Source of the DNA: Paenibacillus turpanensis
GTDB lineage: Bacteria; Bacillota; Bacilli; Paenibacillales; YIM-B00363
Length of the DNA: 64,000 nucleotides
NCBI RefSeq assembly: GCF_011421635.1
Contig: NZ_WTLI01000001.1
Location: forward strand, 97,213 to 161,212
Direction of reading: 5' to 3'
This document shows positions 57,155 to 64,000 of the stretch, in pieces. Position 1 is the first letter of the stretch, and each line of letters opens with the position of its first letter. Below the pieces are notes generated by a model, which did no database searches, was not told where the DNA came from, and was given only the letters and a program-made list of their open reading frames with translations. The position numbers and the translations under genes are program-made.

Positions 57155-58315
57155 TTACTTCACGAGCGCAACAATTTTTTGCGCGCCGTCAGCCATCGAA
57201 TCCGCAGCAACAATGTTGAGGCCGGATTCGTTCAGAAGCTTTTTGCCAAGTTCCACATTCGTTCCTTCCAAGCGAACGACAAGCGGTTTGTCGAGCTGGA
57301 TTTGCTTCGCCGCTTCGATAACGCCGCTGGCGATAACATCACAGCGCATAATGCCGCCGAAGATGTTAACGAAAATCCCTTTTACGCTCGGATCGGACAA
57401 AATAATTTTGAACGCTTCCGTAACCTTCTCCGCTGTAGCGCCGCCGCCAACATCAAGGAAGTTGGCCGGTTCGCCGCCGTAGTACTTGATGATGTCCATC
57501 GTAGCCATCGCAAGACCAGCGCCGTTAACCATACATCCGATGTTGCCGTCAAGGGCAATGTAGCTGAGATCGAACTTGGATGCTTGAATTTCCTTCTCAT
57601 CTTCTTCGTCAAGGTCGCGAAGCTCAAGAATGTCTTTATGACGGAACAACGCGTTGGAATCGAAGTTGAGCTTTGCATCAAGTGCCATCACTTCACCGTC
57701 GCCTGTAACAACGAGCGGATTAATTTCAGCGATCGAGCAGTCTTTTTCTACAAAAGCGCTGTAAAGGCCAAGCATGAATTTTACAGCTTTGTTTACCAGC
57801 TCAGCAGGGATATTAATAGCATAAGCAAGCTTGCGGGCTTGAAACGCCTGCATGCCTACAGCAGGATCAATGATTTCTTTAATGATTTTTTCCGGAGAAT
57901 GCTCAGCAACTTCCTCGATTTCCGTGCCGCCTTCTTCGGATGCCATCATTACAACGCGGCCTGTTCCGCGATCCAGTACGAGGCCAACGTAGTATTCCTT
58001 CTTGATGTCGCAGCCCTGCTCAACAAGCAAGCGCTTAACTTCTTTACCTTCCGGACCAGTCTGATGCGTGACAAGCACTTTGCCCAAAATTTCCGAAGCG
58101 TATGTACGAACATCATCCAGGCTCTTTGCAACCTTGACACCGCCCGCTTTACCGCGGCCGCCGGCGTGAATCTGGGCCTTTACCACTGTCACAGGTGTGC
58201 CGAGCTGCTTAGCAGCTTCTACGGCTTCTTCAACCGTAAACGCAACTCTGCCCTCAGGAACCTTGACGCCGTATTGTCTCAAGATTTCTTTCCCTTGGTA
58301 CTCATGGATATTCAT
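57155..58315 (-). CDS. sucC: Succinyl-CoA synthetase beta subunit
   Basis: 386 residues. [23 protein letters not shown]-grasp domain (about 1-240; [20 protein letters not shown]), and a C-terminal CoA ligase domain with [30 protein letters not shown] and [15 protein letters not shown] at 58315 with AAAGGAG; the start at 58348 gives a non-family extension. Promoter and candidate operator lie about 100 bases upstream. Confidence 0.98.
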   Translation of the reverse strand: MNIHEYQGKEILRQYGVKVPEGRVAFTVEEAVEAAKQLGTPVTVVKAQIHAGGRGKAGGVKVAKSLDDVRTYASEILGKVLVTHQTGPEGKEVKRLLVEQGCDIKKEYYVGLVLDRGTGRVVMMASEEGGTEIEEVAEHSPEKIIKEIIDPAVGMQAFQARKLAYAINIPAELVNKAVKFMLGLYSAFVEKDCSIAEINPLVVTGDGEVMALDAKLNFDSNALFRHKDILELRDLDEEDEKEIQASKFDLSYIALDGNIGCMVNGAGLAMATMDIIKYYGGEPANFLDVGGGATAEKVTEAFKIILSDPSVKGIFVNIFGGIMRCDVIASGVIEAAKQIQLDKPLVVRLEGTNVELGKKLLNESGLNIVAADSMADGAQKIVALVK

Positions 58316-58415
58316 TCTCCGTACTCCTTTACCAAAATGTACAAACAATTAATAATTCGCGAACGATTCGTGAATTCCTCTTGCTCATGCAAGTTTTATT
58401 TTTCGTCCGCCAGTT

Positions 58416-58433
58416 TTTGCACACGAGTGCAAA
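58416..58433 (-). promoter_or_regulatory. Palindromic candidate operator in the sucCD promoter
   Basis: TTTGCAC/GTGCAAA (7 bp each) around a 4-base centre. It begins 7 bases downstream of the -10 box on the minus strand and so would cover the start site, the place for a repressor. It does not fit the CcpA cre consensus well (no central CG at the dyad), nor the CcpC ATAA-N7-TTAT box. The binding factor is unknown. Confidence 0.55.
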
Positions 58434-58440
58434 CGTTGTA

Positions 58441-58449
58441 ATTGTACCA
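58441..58449 (-). promoter_or_regulatory. Extended -10 element of the sucCD promoter
   Basis: Minus strand TGGTACAAT: a TG extension plus TACAAT (58441-58446). No good -35 box at 17 bases, so it is likely an extended -10 promoter, perhaps needing an activator. Confidence 0.5.
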
Positions 58450-58529
58450 TGTTTCTTCGACAAATTCCTTACTTCACCCGAAAAATCACGATTTTTCTTA
58501 TTTCGCGGGCAATAAAAGGGAAAAGGCAC

Positions 58530-58560
58530 AAAAAAACGCATCCCCTGTACGTAGGATGCG
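58530..58560 (-). terminator. Terminator after the zinc-ribbon gene
   Basis: 7-bp stem 58537-58543 with 58554-58560, 10-base loop, followed on the minus strand by TTTTTTTGTG. It insulates sucCD from upstream transcription. Confidence 0.85.
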
Positions 58561-58569
58561 CTTAATGGG

Positions 58570-58833
58570 TTAACGGTATGCCGAAGCCACCGTCGTTTCC
58601 GTTCTAGGCTCGCGTTCCGCCTGTTTAACAAAGCGCAGCTCATTGCCGACAAAACGGCATACCATGCACTGCACCTGCGGATCGGCTTCCTCGATCAATT
58701 GAGGCTCACCCATTTCGCTTACTGAACCGTTAATGGCGTCCTTCATAAAAAACGTCGAAGTCGTTTCCAGCAGCGCAAACTTAACGCGGTTTGAACGGCA
58801 GTTCGGACAAAAATATGGTTTTTCCTGCATCAT
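58570..58833 (-). CDS. Small zinc-ribbon protein, function unknown
   Basis: 87 residues. Two CxxC pairs (FCPNCRSNRVKF at about 8-19 and VQCMVCRFVGNELRF at about 53-67) should bind one zinc. The C-terminal 20 residues are charged and probably disordered. ATG 58833 or 58830 with GAGGTGA. Divergent from comM and followed by its own terminator. I do not recognise a named family. A zinc ribbon of this sort could bind nucleic acid or protein. Confidence 0.75.
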   Translation of the reverse strand: MMQEKPYFCPNCRSNRVKFALLETTSTFFMKDAINGSVSEMGEPQLIEEADPQVQCMVCRFVGNELRFVKQAEREPRTETTVASAYR

Positions 58834-58992
58834 TGATCACCTCGTTCGTATAGAATAACCAAGGCTGCCATTTTTTATTCATGGAACGCAGGATTTTCAC
58901 ATCGTAAAGCGAACTATTGTAGACGAAGTATGAATACAAAAAAATGCGCTGGATCTTGATCCTGCTGCTATTTAAATGAGAGTGTAAGGAAG

Positions 58993-59038
58993 CACCTTCT
59001 CTCCGAAAATCACTTTTTCGGAAAGCAGGTGTTTTTTT
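58993..59038 (+). promoter_or_regulatory. Terminator hairpin overlapping the comM ribosome-binding site
   Basis: Plus-strand hairpin: CACCT (58993-58997) with AGGTG (59027-59031), and 8-bp TCCGAAAA/TTTTCGGA (59002-59009 with 59015-59022). Seven T follow (59032-59038), directly before the comM ATG. AGGTG is also the only Shine-Dalgarno for comM (7-base spacing). No plus-strand gene ends upstream. It therefore looks like an attenuator that also hides the ribosome site. Confidence 0.65.
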
Positions 59039-60589
59039 ATGTATGGAAAAATAACCGGGGGCTGTCTTCACGGGATAGACGGCATGTTAATCGAGGTCGA
59101 AGCGGACGTAAGTAACGGACTTCCCCAAGTAAATATCGTTGGCCTGCCGGACTCATCCGTCCGCGAATCCGTCGAAAGGGTCCGCTCTGCAATTAAGAAC
59201 GGGGGATTTCAATTCCCGTTAGCGAGAATCACAATTAATCTAGCGCCCGCCGACCTTCGTAAGGAGGGTACATGCTTTGATTTGGCGATCGCAGTTTGCA
59301 TCCTGACAACAAGCGGCCAGCTTTCTCCCGCTTTCTTCCAATCCGCGCTTGTTCTCGGCGAGCTGTCCTTGGACGGAGGCGTACGTCCCGTGCCAGGAGT
59401 GCTTTCCATGGTGCACCGCGCCAAGCAGGCCGGTATTTATACGGTTGTGCTGCCTGCGGAGAATGCCAAAGAAGCCGAATTAATTGAAGGCATGCGGATC
59501 GTCGTCGTGAAAAATGTACGGGAGCTGGCCAATCCGCAATGGTTTGAAGCTGCTGAGCGACAGGGGACGATAGTGCATACCGACGCCTCTGCCGGAAACG
59601 AGAGAGATAGCATGCCGGACTTTGCTGACGTCAAAGGACAGCAGCAAGCAAAGCGGGCGCTTGCCATAGCCGCCGCTGGAATGCATAACGTCATTCTTGT
59701 CGGTCCTCCGGGGTCCGGAAAAACGATGTTAATGCGCAGACTGCCCTCCATTCTCCCGCCCCTAAGCGACGAAGAGGCCTTTCAAGTAACTCGGATTTAC
59801 AGTGCGGCGAATCTGCTGCACGGCCCTGCAAAATTTATCCGCAGGCGACCTTTTCGCGCCCCGCATCATACCGTCTCGCCCGGCGGTCTAGCCGGCGGAG
59901 GCACGATTCCGAAGCCCGGCGAGGTCAGCCTCGCCCATCACGGCGTGCTCTTTCTTGACGAGCTGCCGGAATTTTCGCGCAGCGCTCTAGAAATTTTGCG
60001 GCAGCCGCTGGAGGACCGGGTGTTGACGATTTCTAGGGCCAGAGGCTCCGTAACATTTCCGGCTACTTTTATTTTTGCCGCTTCCATGAATCCGTGCCCC
60101 TGCGGCTATTACGGTCAAACCGACGGGGTTCGCGTGTGCAGCTGCACCGAGCTCTCCGTCAAGCGGTATCGAGGTAAAATTTCCGGACCTCTGCTCGATC
60201 GGATTGATATGCAGGTCGAGGTGCCCCGCGTAACTGCAGCATGGAGCGAGACGCCCGTAACGGAGCATTCCGAGGAGCAGTGGTCATCCAAGGTGCTGCG
60301 CGCCGCGGTAGACACTGCGCATACCGTTCAAGCCAAGCGGTACGAACGGCTGGCGTTTTCCTACAACAGCGAGCTGAGCGGAAGCGCCCTGCGCACCTTT
60401 TGTAAAGTAGACCGACATGGACAAGGGATATTGAAGGGAGCGTTTGAGCACCTCGGCCTGAGTGCACGGGCGTATGATCGAATCATTAAGGTAGCGAGAA
60501 CAATTGCAGATATGGAACAAGCGGAGAATATAAGAGGAGATCATATTGCGGAGGCAATTCATTACCGGTTCTGGGATCGACAGCTTTAA
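59039..60589 (+). CDS. comM: ComM/YifB family Mg-chelatase-like AAA+ ATPase
   Basis: 516 residues. N-terminal Lon-protease-like (ChlI) domain (about 1-170: MYGKITGGCLHGIDGMLIEV, VRESVERVRSAIKNGGFQFP), AAA+ domain with Walker A GPPGSGKT (222-229), Walker B HGVLFLDELPEF, MNPCPCGYYG, and a C-terminal Mg-chelatase lid (about 410-510). In other bacteria ComM is a helicase for branch migration in transformation. Only plus-strand gene in the window; its end overlaps the yraN 3' end by 4 bases, tail to tail. Confidence 0.95.
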   Translation: MYGKITGGCLHGIDGMLIEVEADVSNGLPQVNIVGLPDSSVRESVERVRSAIKNGGFQFPLARITINLAPADLRKEGTCFDLAIAVCILTTSGQLSPAFFQSALVLGELSLDGGVRPVPGVLSMVHRAKQAGIYTVVLPAENAKEAELIEGMRIVVVKNVRELANPQWFEAAERQGTIVHTDASAGNERDSMPDFADVKGQQQAKRALAIAAAGMHNVILVGPPGSGKTMLMRRLPSILPPLSDEEAFQVTRIYSAANLLHGPAKFIRRRPFRAPHHTVSPGGLAGGGTIPKPGEVSLAHHGVLFLDELPEFSRSALEILRQPLEDRVLTISRARGSVTFPATFIFAASMNPCPCGYYGQTDGVRVCSCTELSVKRYRGKISGPLLDRIDMQVEVPRVTAAWSETPVTEHSEEQWSSKVLRAAVDTAHTVQAKRYERLAFSYNSELSGSALRTFCKVDRHGQGILKGAFEHLGLSARAYDRIIKVARTIADMEQAENIRGDHIAEAIHYRFWDRQL

Positions 60590-61002
60590 AACGCATTTAT
60601 AACATGCTTAAGCTCCAGCACCGAGCCGTTAGAATCCATTGTAATGCCAATTACATCAAAGCGAATCGGCTGATCCCAGCCGCCGGTTGCTTGTAAATAT
60701 ACCGAGGCGGTGCTGCGCAGCTTCTGCTGTTTACGGCCGTCTACCGATTCAAGAGCTGTACCGTACGCTTGGCCGCTCGTCATGGGTGAACCGCAGGAGC
60801 CTGTTCTTGTCCTTACCTCAACAAAGACCCGGACCCCTTCGTGCCATGCAATCAAATCAATTTCACCGGTCCGGCATCGCCAATTGCGTTCCGTCACCTG
60901 GTATCCCAATGATCGCAGAAACTGCTCCGCCTCACGTTCACCGGTGCTCCCGGTTTGCTTTCTGCGATCCTTCGGATTGCTGCGCGATCCGTTGACTCCC
61001 AC
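60586..61002 (-). CDS. yraN: YraN/UPF0102 family putative endonuclease-like protein
   Basis: 138 residues. Restriction-endonuclease-like fold: TGSTGEREAEQFLRSLGYQV, TERNWRCRTGEIDLIAWHEG, VRVFVEVRTRTGS. The E, D and ExK-type residues are present (the last as EVR, where R replaces the usual K). Role unknown. GTG at 61002 overlaps the ylqH-like gene by one base. Next to comM and rnhB, all nucleic-acid genes. Confidence 0.93.
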   Translation of the reverse strand: MGVNGSRSNPKDRRKQTGSTGEREAEQFLRSLGYQVTERNWRCRTGEIDLIAWHEGVRVFVEVRTRTGSCGSPMTSGQAYGTALESVDGRKQQKLRSTASVYLQATGGWDQPIRFDVIGITMDSNGSVLELKHVINAF

Positions 61003-61274
61003 TATAAACCCTCCTTCGCCCGTTTATCCGCCCGGTATACAAAGCTTAAAATTTCTGCGACCAGCTGGTACAGCTCCGCCGGTATTTCCTGCTCCAGCTC
61101 CAGCTTGGAAAGCACCTCTACGAGAGAAGCGTCCTCTTGAACCGGGACGCCATGCTCCTTCGCCCGGTCCAAAATCGCTTCTGCCACCCGCCCTTTCCCC
61201 TTTGCAACAACAACAGGGGCTTGGCTTTTCTCGGGGGCGTACCGAAGCGCAACCGCTTTTTTCATTTGGCTCAT
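61002..61274 (-). CDS. ylqH: FlhB C-terminal-domain homolog (YlqH type)
   Basis: 90 residues. KKAVALRYAPEKSQAPVVVA, KGKGRVAEAILDRAKEHGVP, and LELEQEIPAELYQLVAEILS align with the cytoplasmic domain of FlhB just after its NPTH cleavage site. The membrane part and the NPTH motif are missing. So it mimics the FlhB fragment made by self-cleavage. ATG at 61274 overlaps the upstream FliK-like gene by 4 bases. Function unknown. It may bind export substrates or FlhA. Confidence 0.9.
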   Translation of the reverse strand: MSQMKKAVALRYAPEKSQAPVVVAKGKGRVAEAILDRAKEHGVPVQEDASLVEVLSKLELEQEIPAELYQLVAEILSFVYRADKRAKEGL

Positions 61275-62935
61275 ACGCGCAGGTCCACCCCTTTGTAAGG
61301 CTTTGACGCATATTTGGAGGCAGCTGCCGCTGCAGCTCCCGCGGCGGATCCTGACGCTCCAGAGGCTGCGTCCTGCTCAGGGATCGGCGCTGCCTTCAAC
61401 GAAAGCAGCTGATAGCCAACGGAATGCAGTGCCTGCTGAATTTCCGGCTTTGTCTGCTCCAACAAAGGAGCAATATGCGGAAAATTATTATGCACCTGCA
61501 GGCTTACAATTTTATCGACCACCTGAACGTCAACGATCGTATCCCCGAGTGTTTTCATCTGCAAATCAAATAAGAGCCGACAATTGTCAGCATCAACCCC
61601 GCCTTTTGCTCCTTTTCGCGATTGAATATGCACGGCGGCGGTCTGCCTGCCGTCCGGTCCCAGCAGAGGAACGAAAACGGTCATGTGCGAAAGCATTCCC
61701 GAACGGTCTGGTGTCATGAGAAGCTGCTGGCCGGAAATTTGCTGCGTAAGCTGGCCGGCAGTATCCTTCACGCTCGCAGGCACATCCTCGCTTTGCAGAA
61801 GCGAGAGCAGCAGCTGCTTTATCGTTTCTTGCGGGGCGGCCGATCTTGCTGGTGCCCCTTCGCCTGCGGAGGCTTGGATTTCGTTCCCAGCAGCTTTCTG
61901 CGCCGCAATCCCGGAACGGTCTGCTTCGTTTCGCTCCAGCATCTTCAGTAAATCCGATTCATGGTCGATCCCTAGGCTTTTCAGTATTGCAGCTACTGCA
62001 TTTGGCTTCACTGCAGCACCTGTCTGCACTTCCAGCCCTTGAACCTGTGGCGGCAGTTCACGACCTCCTGCAGTACTTCCTCCTCCTTGGAGGCCCCCCT
62101 GAATAGGAACGGCCGCCGCTGATGGCAAAGGTGCCCGTGGAGGCACCGATGCGGCGGCAGCATTCCCTCCGGGAGCACCCGCGCCGATCCGCTCTCCCGC
62201 AGCCGGCTTTTGCCCCTCCGCTCCCTCTTTCCCGGGCTCCATAACGCCGAGAACCGCTGCCCCAGCTGCTGAAATTTTCGAAAGCACCGCTTCGAGCTTG
62301 CCGGCCAGCTGTGCTGTTTGTGCGTTTCCTCGTTCCGAGGCGGAGCGCGCCAAATCCTTCAATTCGCCGCTGAGCTTGTCCAGCAGCGAATCCAGAGGCG
62401 GCCCGAATAACGTCTGACGCAGCGACTTCACCACATCCTCGCTAAGCGGCAGTCCACGCTTAACAGCCAAAATCCCCGCTTGGGCCAGCTCGTCCGCATC
62501 AGCGCTTCGCAGTGCCTGCTCCCCGAGCCCTGTTCGCAGCGTATCAATCGTTTCGCGTGTGACCGCCATACCGGCCGCCTGCACATGCTGAACCAGCCTG
62601 CGCAGCTCCGGCTGGTCCTTAAGGCCAAGCACCTTCAGCGCATCCCCGGCCGCCTCCGGGTTAATCGGCAATGCGGATTTCTGCAAAGGCTTCAGCACGA
62701 CCTGTCCTTGAGCGGATTCCGGCTGTACCTGCAGCAGCGTAACCTGTCCCGGGGCCAGCGGTGTTTCAAGCCTCGCTTTGACATGCGTGCCTCCCAAATT
62801 TACGATTGCTTCTTGATTTTCCAGAAGCTGCAGCACCAGCCCCTTGATCACCTGACCGACCTTCAGCTCAAGTAGCTTCGGCTCTGCAGGCGCAACATCT
62901 CCAACAAATGAACGCAGCAGCTGCTGTATATTCAT
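61271..62935 (-). CDS. FliK-like hook-length control domain protein (YlqG type)
   Basis: 554 residues from ATG 62935 (G-rich site upstream). N-terminal part (1-90) is a beta-rich domain (LLELKVGQVIKGLVLQLLEN). A helical, Ala/Gly-rich middle carries low complexity (about 220-310). The C-terminal FliK-like domain (about 420-525) includes QTAAVHIQSRKGAKGGVDAD, RLLFDLQMKTLGDTIVDVQV, and LEQTKPEIQQALHSVGYQLL. Overlaps the FlhB-tail gene, making a FliK/FlhB-like pair away from the flagellar operon. Target system unknown. Confidence 0.85.
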   Translation of the reverse strand: MNIQQLLRSFVGDVAPAEPKLLELKVGQVIKGLVLQLLENQEAIVNLGGTHVKARLETPLAPGQVTLLQVQPESAQGQVVLKPLQKSALPINPEAAGDALKVLGLKDQPELRRLVQHVQAAGMAVTRETIDTLRTGLGEQALRSADADELAQAGILAVKRGLPLSEDVVKSLRQTLFGPPLDSLLDKLSGELKDLARSASERGNAQTAQLAGKLEAVLSKISAAGAAVLGVMEPGKEGAEGQKPAAGERIGAGAPGGNAAAASVPPRAPLPSAAAVPIQGGLQGGGSTAGGRELPPQVQGLEVQTGAAVKPNAVAAILKSLGIDHESDLLKMLERNEADRSGIAAQKAAGNEIQASAGEGAPARSAAPQETIKQLLLSLLQSEDVPASVKDTAGQLTQQISGQQLLMTPDRSGMLSHMTVFVPLLGPDGRQTAAVHIQSRKGAKGGVDADNCRLLFDLQMKTLGDTIVDVQVVDKIVSLQVHNNFPHIAPLLEQTKPEIQQALHSVGYQLLSLKAAPIPEQDAASGASGSAAGAAAAAASKYASKPYKGVDLRV

Positions 62936-63008
62936 TCCCGCCCCCCCCTTTCCCGACATCGTTACGTACTATATCGGCTTATTCCAGATAAACAGTTAGA
63001 GGCACCCG

Positions 63009-63617
63009 CTAAAACAACTCCTGCTGCTCTGCAAACAGCTTTCCCAAAAAAGACTGTCTATGTAATGGACTCGGCCCATATTCCAATAATGCCTGCCGAT
63101 GCTCTTTCGTCGCATAGCCTTTATGCGATCCAAGACCGTACTGCGGGTACTGTGCGTCCCACTGCAGGCACAGTCGATCCCGTGTTACTTTAGCGATAAT
63201 CGAGGCAGCCGCAATCGATTGGCTTAGCGCATCTCCATGGATGACAGCCAGCTGCTCAATATCGGTATCGATTTTTTCCGCATCGACCAATAAATATCCG
63301 GGCCGTATCCGCAAGCCTTCAACCGCCTTCTTCATGGCCAATCTTGACGCCTGCTTAATATTTATCCGATCAATGACCGAACAGTCCACACGTCCAATCG
63401 AAACCGCATCGGCCTGCTCCATGATCGTTTCAAAAAGCTGCTCCCGCTTCTTTTCACTGAGCTTCTTTGAGTCGTTCACACCCTCCAGCACCAAGCCTGC
63501 CGGAAGAATGACCGCAGCGGCCACCACATCCCCAAACAAACACCCTCTGCCAACCTCATCGACCCCTGCAATGGATGTTAAGCCGCGTTCCCATAATTCC
63601 TGTTCATATTGAAGCAT
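63009..63617 (-). CDS. rnhB: Ribonuclease HII
   Basis: Removes RNA and single ribonucleotides from DNA hybrids. 202 residues from ATG 63617 (GGGAG at 7 bases; upstream in-frame ATGs at 63635 and 63701 have worse sites). ASIAGVDEVGRG-type motif (here SIAGVDEVGRGCLFGDVVAA, Asp20 and Glu21), LVDAEKIDTDIEQ, and SIAAASIIAKVTRDRLC. All four acidic residues appear present. Confidence 0.96.
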   Translation of the reverse strand: MLQYEQELWERGLTSIAGVDEVGRGCLFGDVVAAAVILPAGLVLEGVNDSKKLSEKKREQLFETIMEQADAVSIGRVDCSVIDRINIKQASRLAMKKAVEGLRIRPGYLLVDAEKIDTDIEQLAVIHGDALSQSIAAASIIAKVTRDRLCLQWDAQYPQYGLGSHKGYATKEHRQALLEYGPSPLHRQSFLGKLFAEQQELF

Positions 63618-63641
63618 ATCAAGACTCCCTTCCATCCCTCT

Positions 63642-63671
63642 ATTGTAAAGGCAGAGAGCATTGAGGAAAAG
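63642..63671 (-). promoter_or_regulatory. Possible promoter upstream of rnhB
   Basis: Minus strand TACAAT at 63642-63647, with a poor -35 (TTTTCC) 17 bases upstream. It lies between the rbgA terminator and rnhB, where a promoter is needed. Confidence 0.35.
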
Positions 63672-63681
63672 CCTTGACACC

Positions 63682-63734
63682 GCATAAAAAAAAACGCCCA
63701 TGCGGCATTCGTGTGGAATGTCCGCATCAGCGTT
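63682..63734 (-). terminator. Rho-independent terminator after rbgA
   Basis: AACGC/GCGTT outer stem (63693-63697 with 63730-63734) and an ATGCGGCATTC inner stem with one bulge, followed on the minus strand by nine T. The 5' arm overlaps the first base of the rbgA stop codon. Confidence 0.85.
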
Positions 63735-64000
63735 TACGGTTTTTCTAAACTAATTCTGCCTAGCTTGCCTGTCTGCAGATCGCGCAGCAGTACCCGTGAT
63801 GCTTTTTCCAGGTTCACGATCCCACCGCCCTGCAGGCATCCTCTTCTGCGTCCGATTTGCTCCATGACCCCGACAACGGCATCGCCAAAAAACTCGGACT
63901 CTGGATCCGGCAATGTCTCCAGCTCCCCCAGATCATACCGATCCTGCAAAAGTCCCGGGTAGGCGTCCGCTAAATATCCTGTCAAATGAAAAGCAACATC
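63734..64000 (-). CDS. rbgA: Ribosome biogenesis GTPase RbgA (YlqF), C-terminal part
   Basis: Only the last 88 codons or so are inside the window; the start and GTPase domain lie beyond 64000. The visible part has the RbgA C-terminal ANTAR-like domain: VMEQIGRRRGCLQGGGIVNL, EKASRVLLRDLQTGKLGRIS. RbgA helps late 50S assembly. Placement before rnhB matches B. subtilis ylqF-rnhB. Confidence 0.9.
   Translation of the reverse strand, partial: DVAFHLTGYLADAYPGLLQDRYDLGELETLPDPESEFFGDAVVGVMEQIGRRRGCLQGGGIVNLEKASRVLLRDLQTGKLGRISLEKP

Noticed and set aside
58781..59071. Minus-strand 96-codon frame across the comM leader
   Set aside because: It overlaps the zinc-ribbon gene start and the comM start, has no good ribosome site and no recognisable sequence.

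Overview
The window is a stretch of a Firmicutes chromosome, most likely Paenibacillaceae (Paenibacillus or a close relative). The gene order matches the B. subtilis block rbgA-rnhB-sucCD-dprA-topA-trmFO-xerC-hslVU-codY, then fla/che, then rpsB-tsf-pyrH-frr-uppS-cdsA-dxr-rasP-proS-polC, then rimP-nusA-infB, almost gene for gene. Moderate G+C, frequent TTG and GTG starts with strong Shine-Dalgarno sequences, and several extra flagellar-operon ORFs fit Paenibacillus better than Bacillus. The genus is an inference. Every convincing gene lies on the minus strand except comM (59039-60589), so transcription runs from high to low coordinates.

Layout in transcription order: (1) 64000-58570: partial rbgA, rnhB, a FliK-like/FlhB-C-terminus-like pair (ylqG/ylqH type), yraN, the divergent comM, and a small zinc-ribbon gene. 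(2) 58450-56144: sucC-sucD with a candidate promoter-operator and a terminator. (3) 56141-47682: dprA with a structured leader, topA, trmFO, xerC, hslV, hslU and codY, ending in terminators. (4) 47387-16349: an unbroken flagellar/chemotaxis operon of about 31 kb. It encodes rod (FlgB, FlgC, FliE), basal body and switch (FliF, FliG, FliM, FliY), the export apparatus (FliH, FliI, FliJ, FliO/Z, FliP, FliQ, FliR, FlhB, FlhA), hook (FliK, FlgD, FlgE), placement proteins (FlhF, FlhG), chemotaxis (CheY, B, A, W, C, D), sigma-D, and a tail of FapA, two poorly known small proteins, a SwrB-like protein and an MltG-LysM-like membrane protein. (5) 16336-12519: rpsB-tsf-pyrH-frr-uppS with hairpins or terminators between several genes. 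(6) 12484-7637: cdsA-dxr-rseP-proS. (7) polC alone. (8) 3229-1: promoter, leader hairpin, then rimP-nusA-ylxR-ylxQ-infB. infB is cut by the window edge within a tandemly repeated low-complexity N-terminal region.

I see no rRNA, tRNA, CRISPR array, prophage, insertion sequence or defence island. No intergenic stretch exceeds about 300 bases. This is a conserved core region and I did not find a clear undescribed system. The best leads are: the FliK-like/FlhB-tail pair outside the flagellar operon; a terminator hairpin whose 3' arm carries the comM Shine-Dalgarno; a palindrome over the sucCD start site; a multi-helix element in the dprA leader; a leader hairpin ahead of rimP-nusA; an HslV whose N-terminus lacks the serine of the B. 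subtilis protein; an archaeal/eukaryal-type ProS at the usual proS locus; and unusual low-complexity segments in InfB and FliY.
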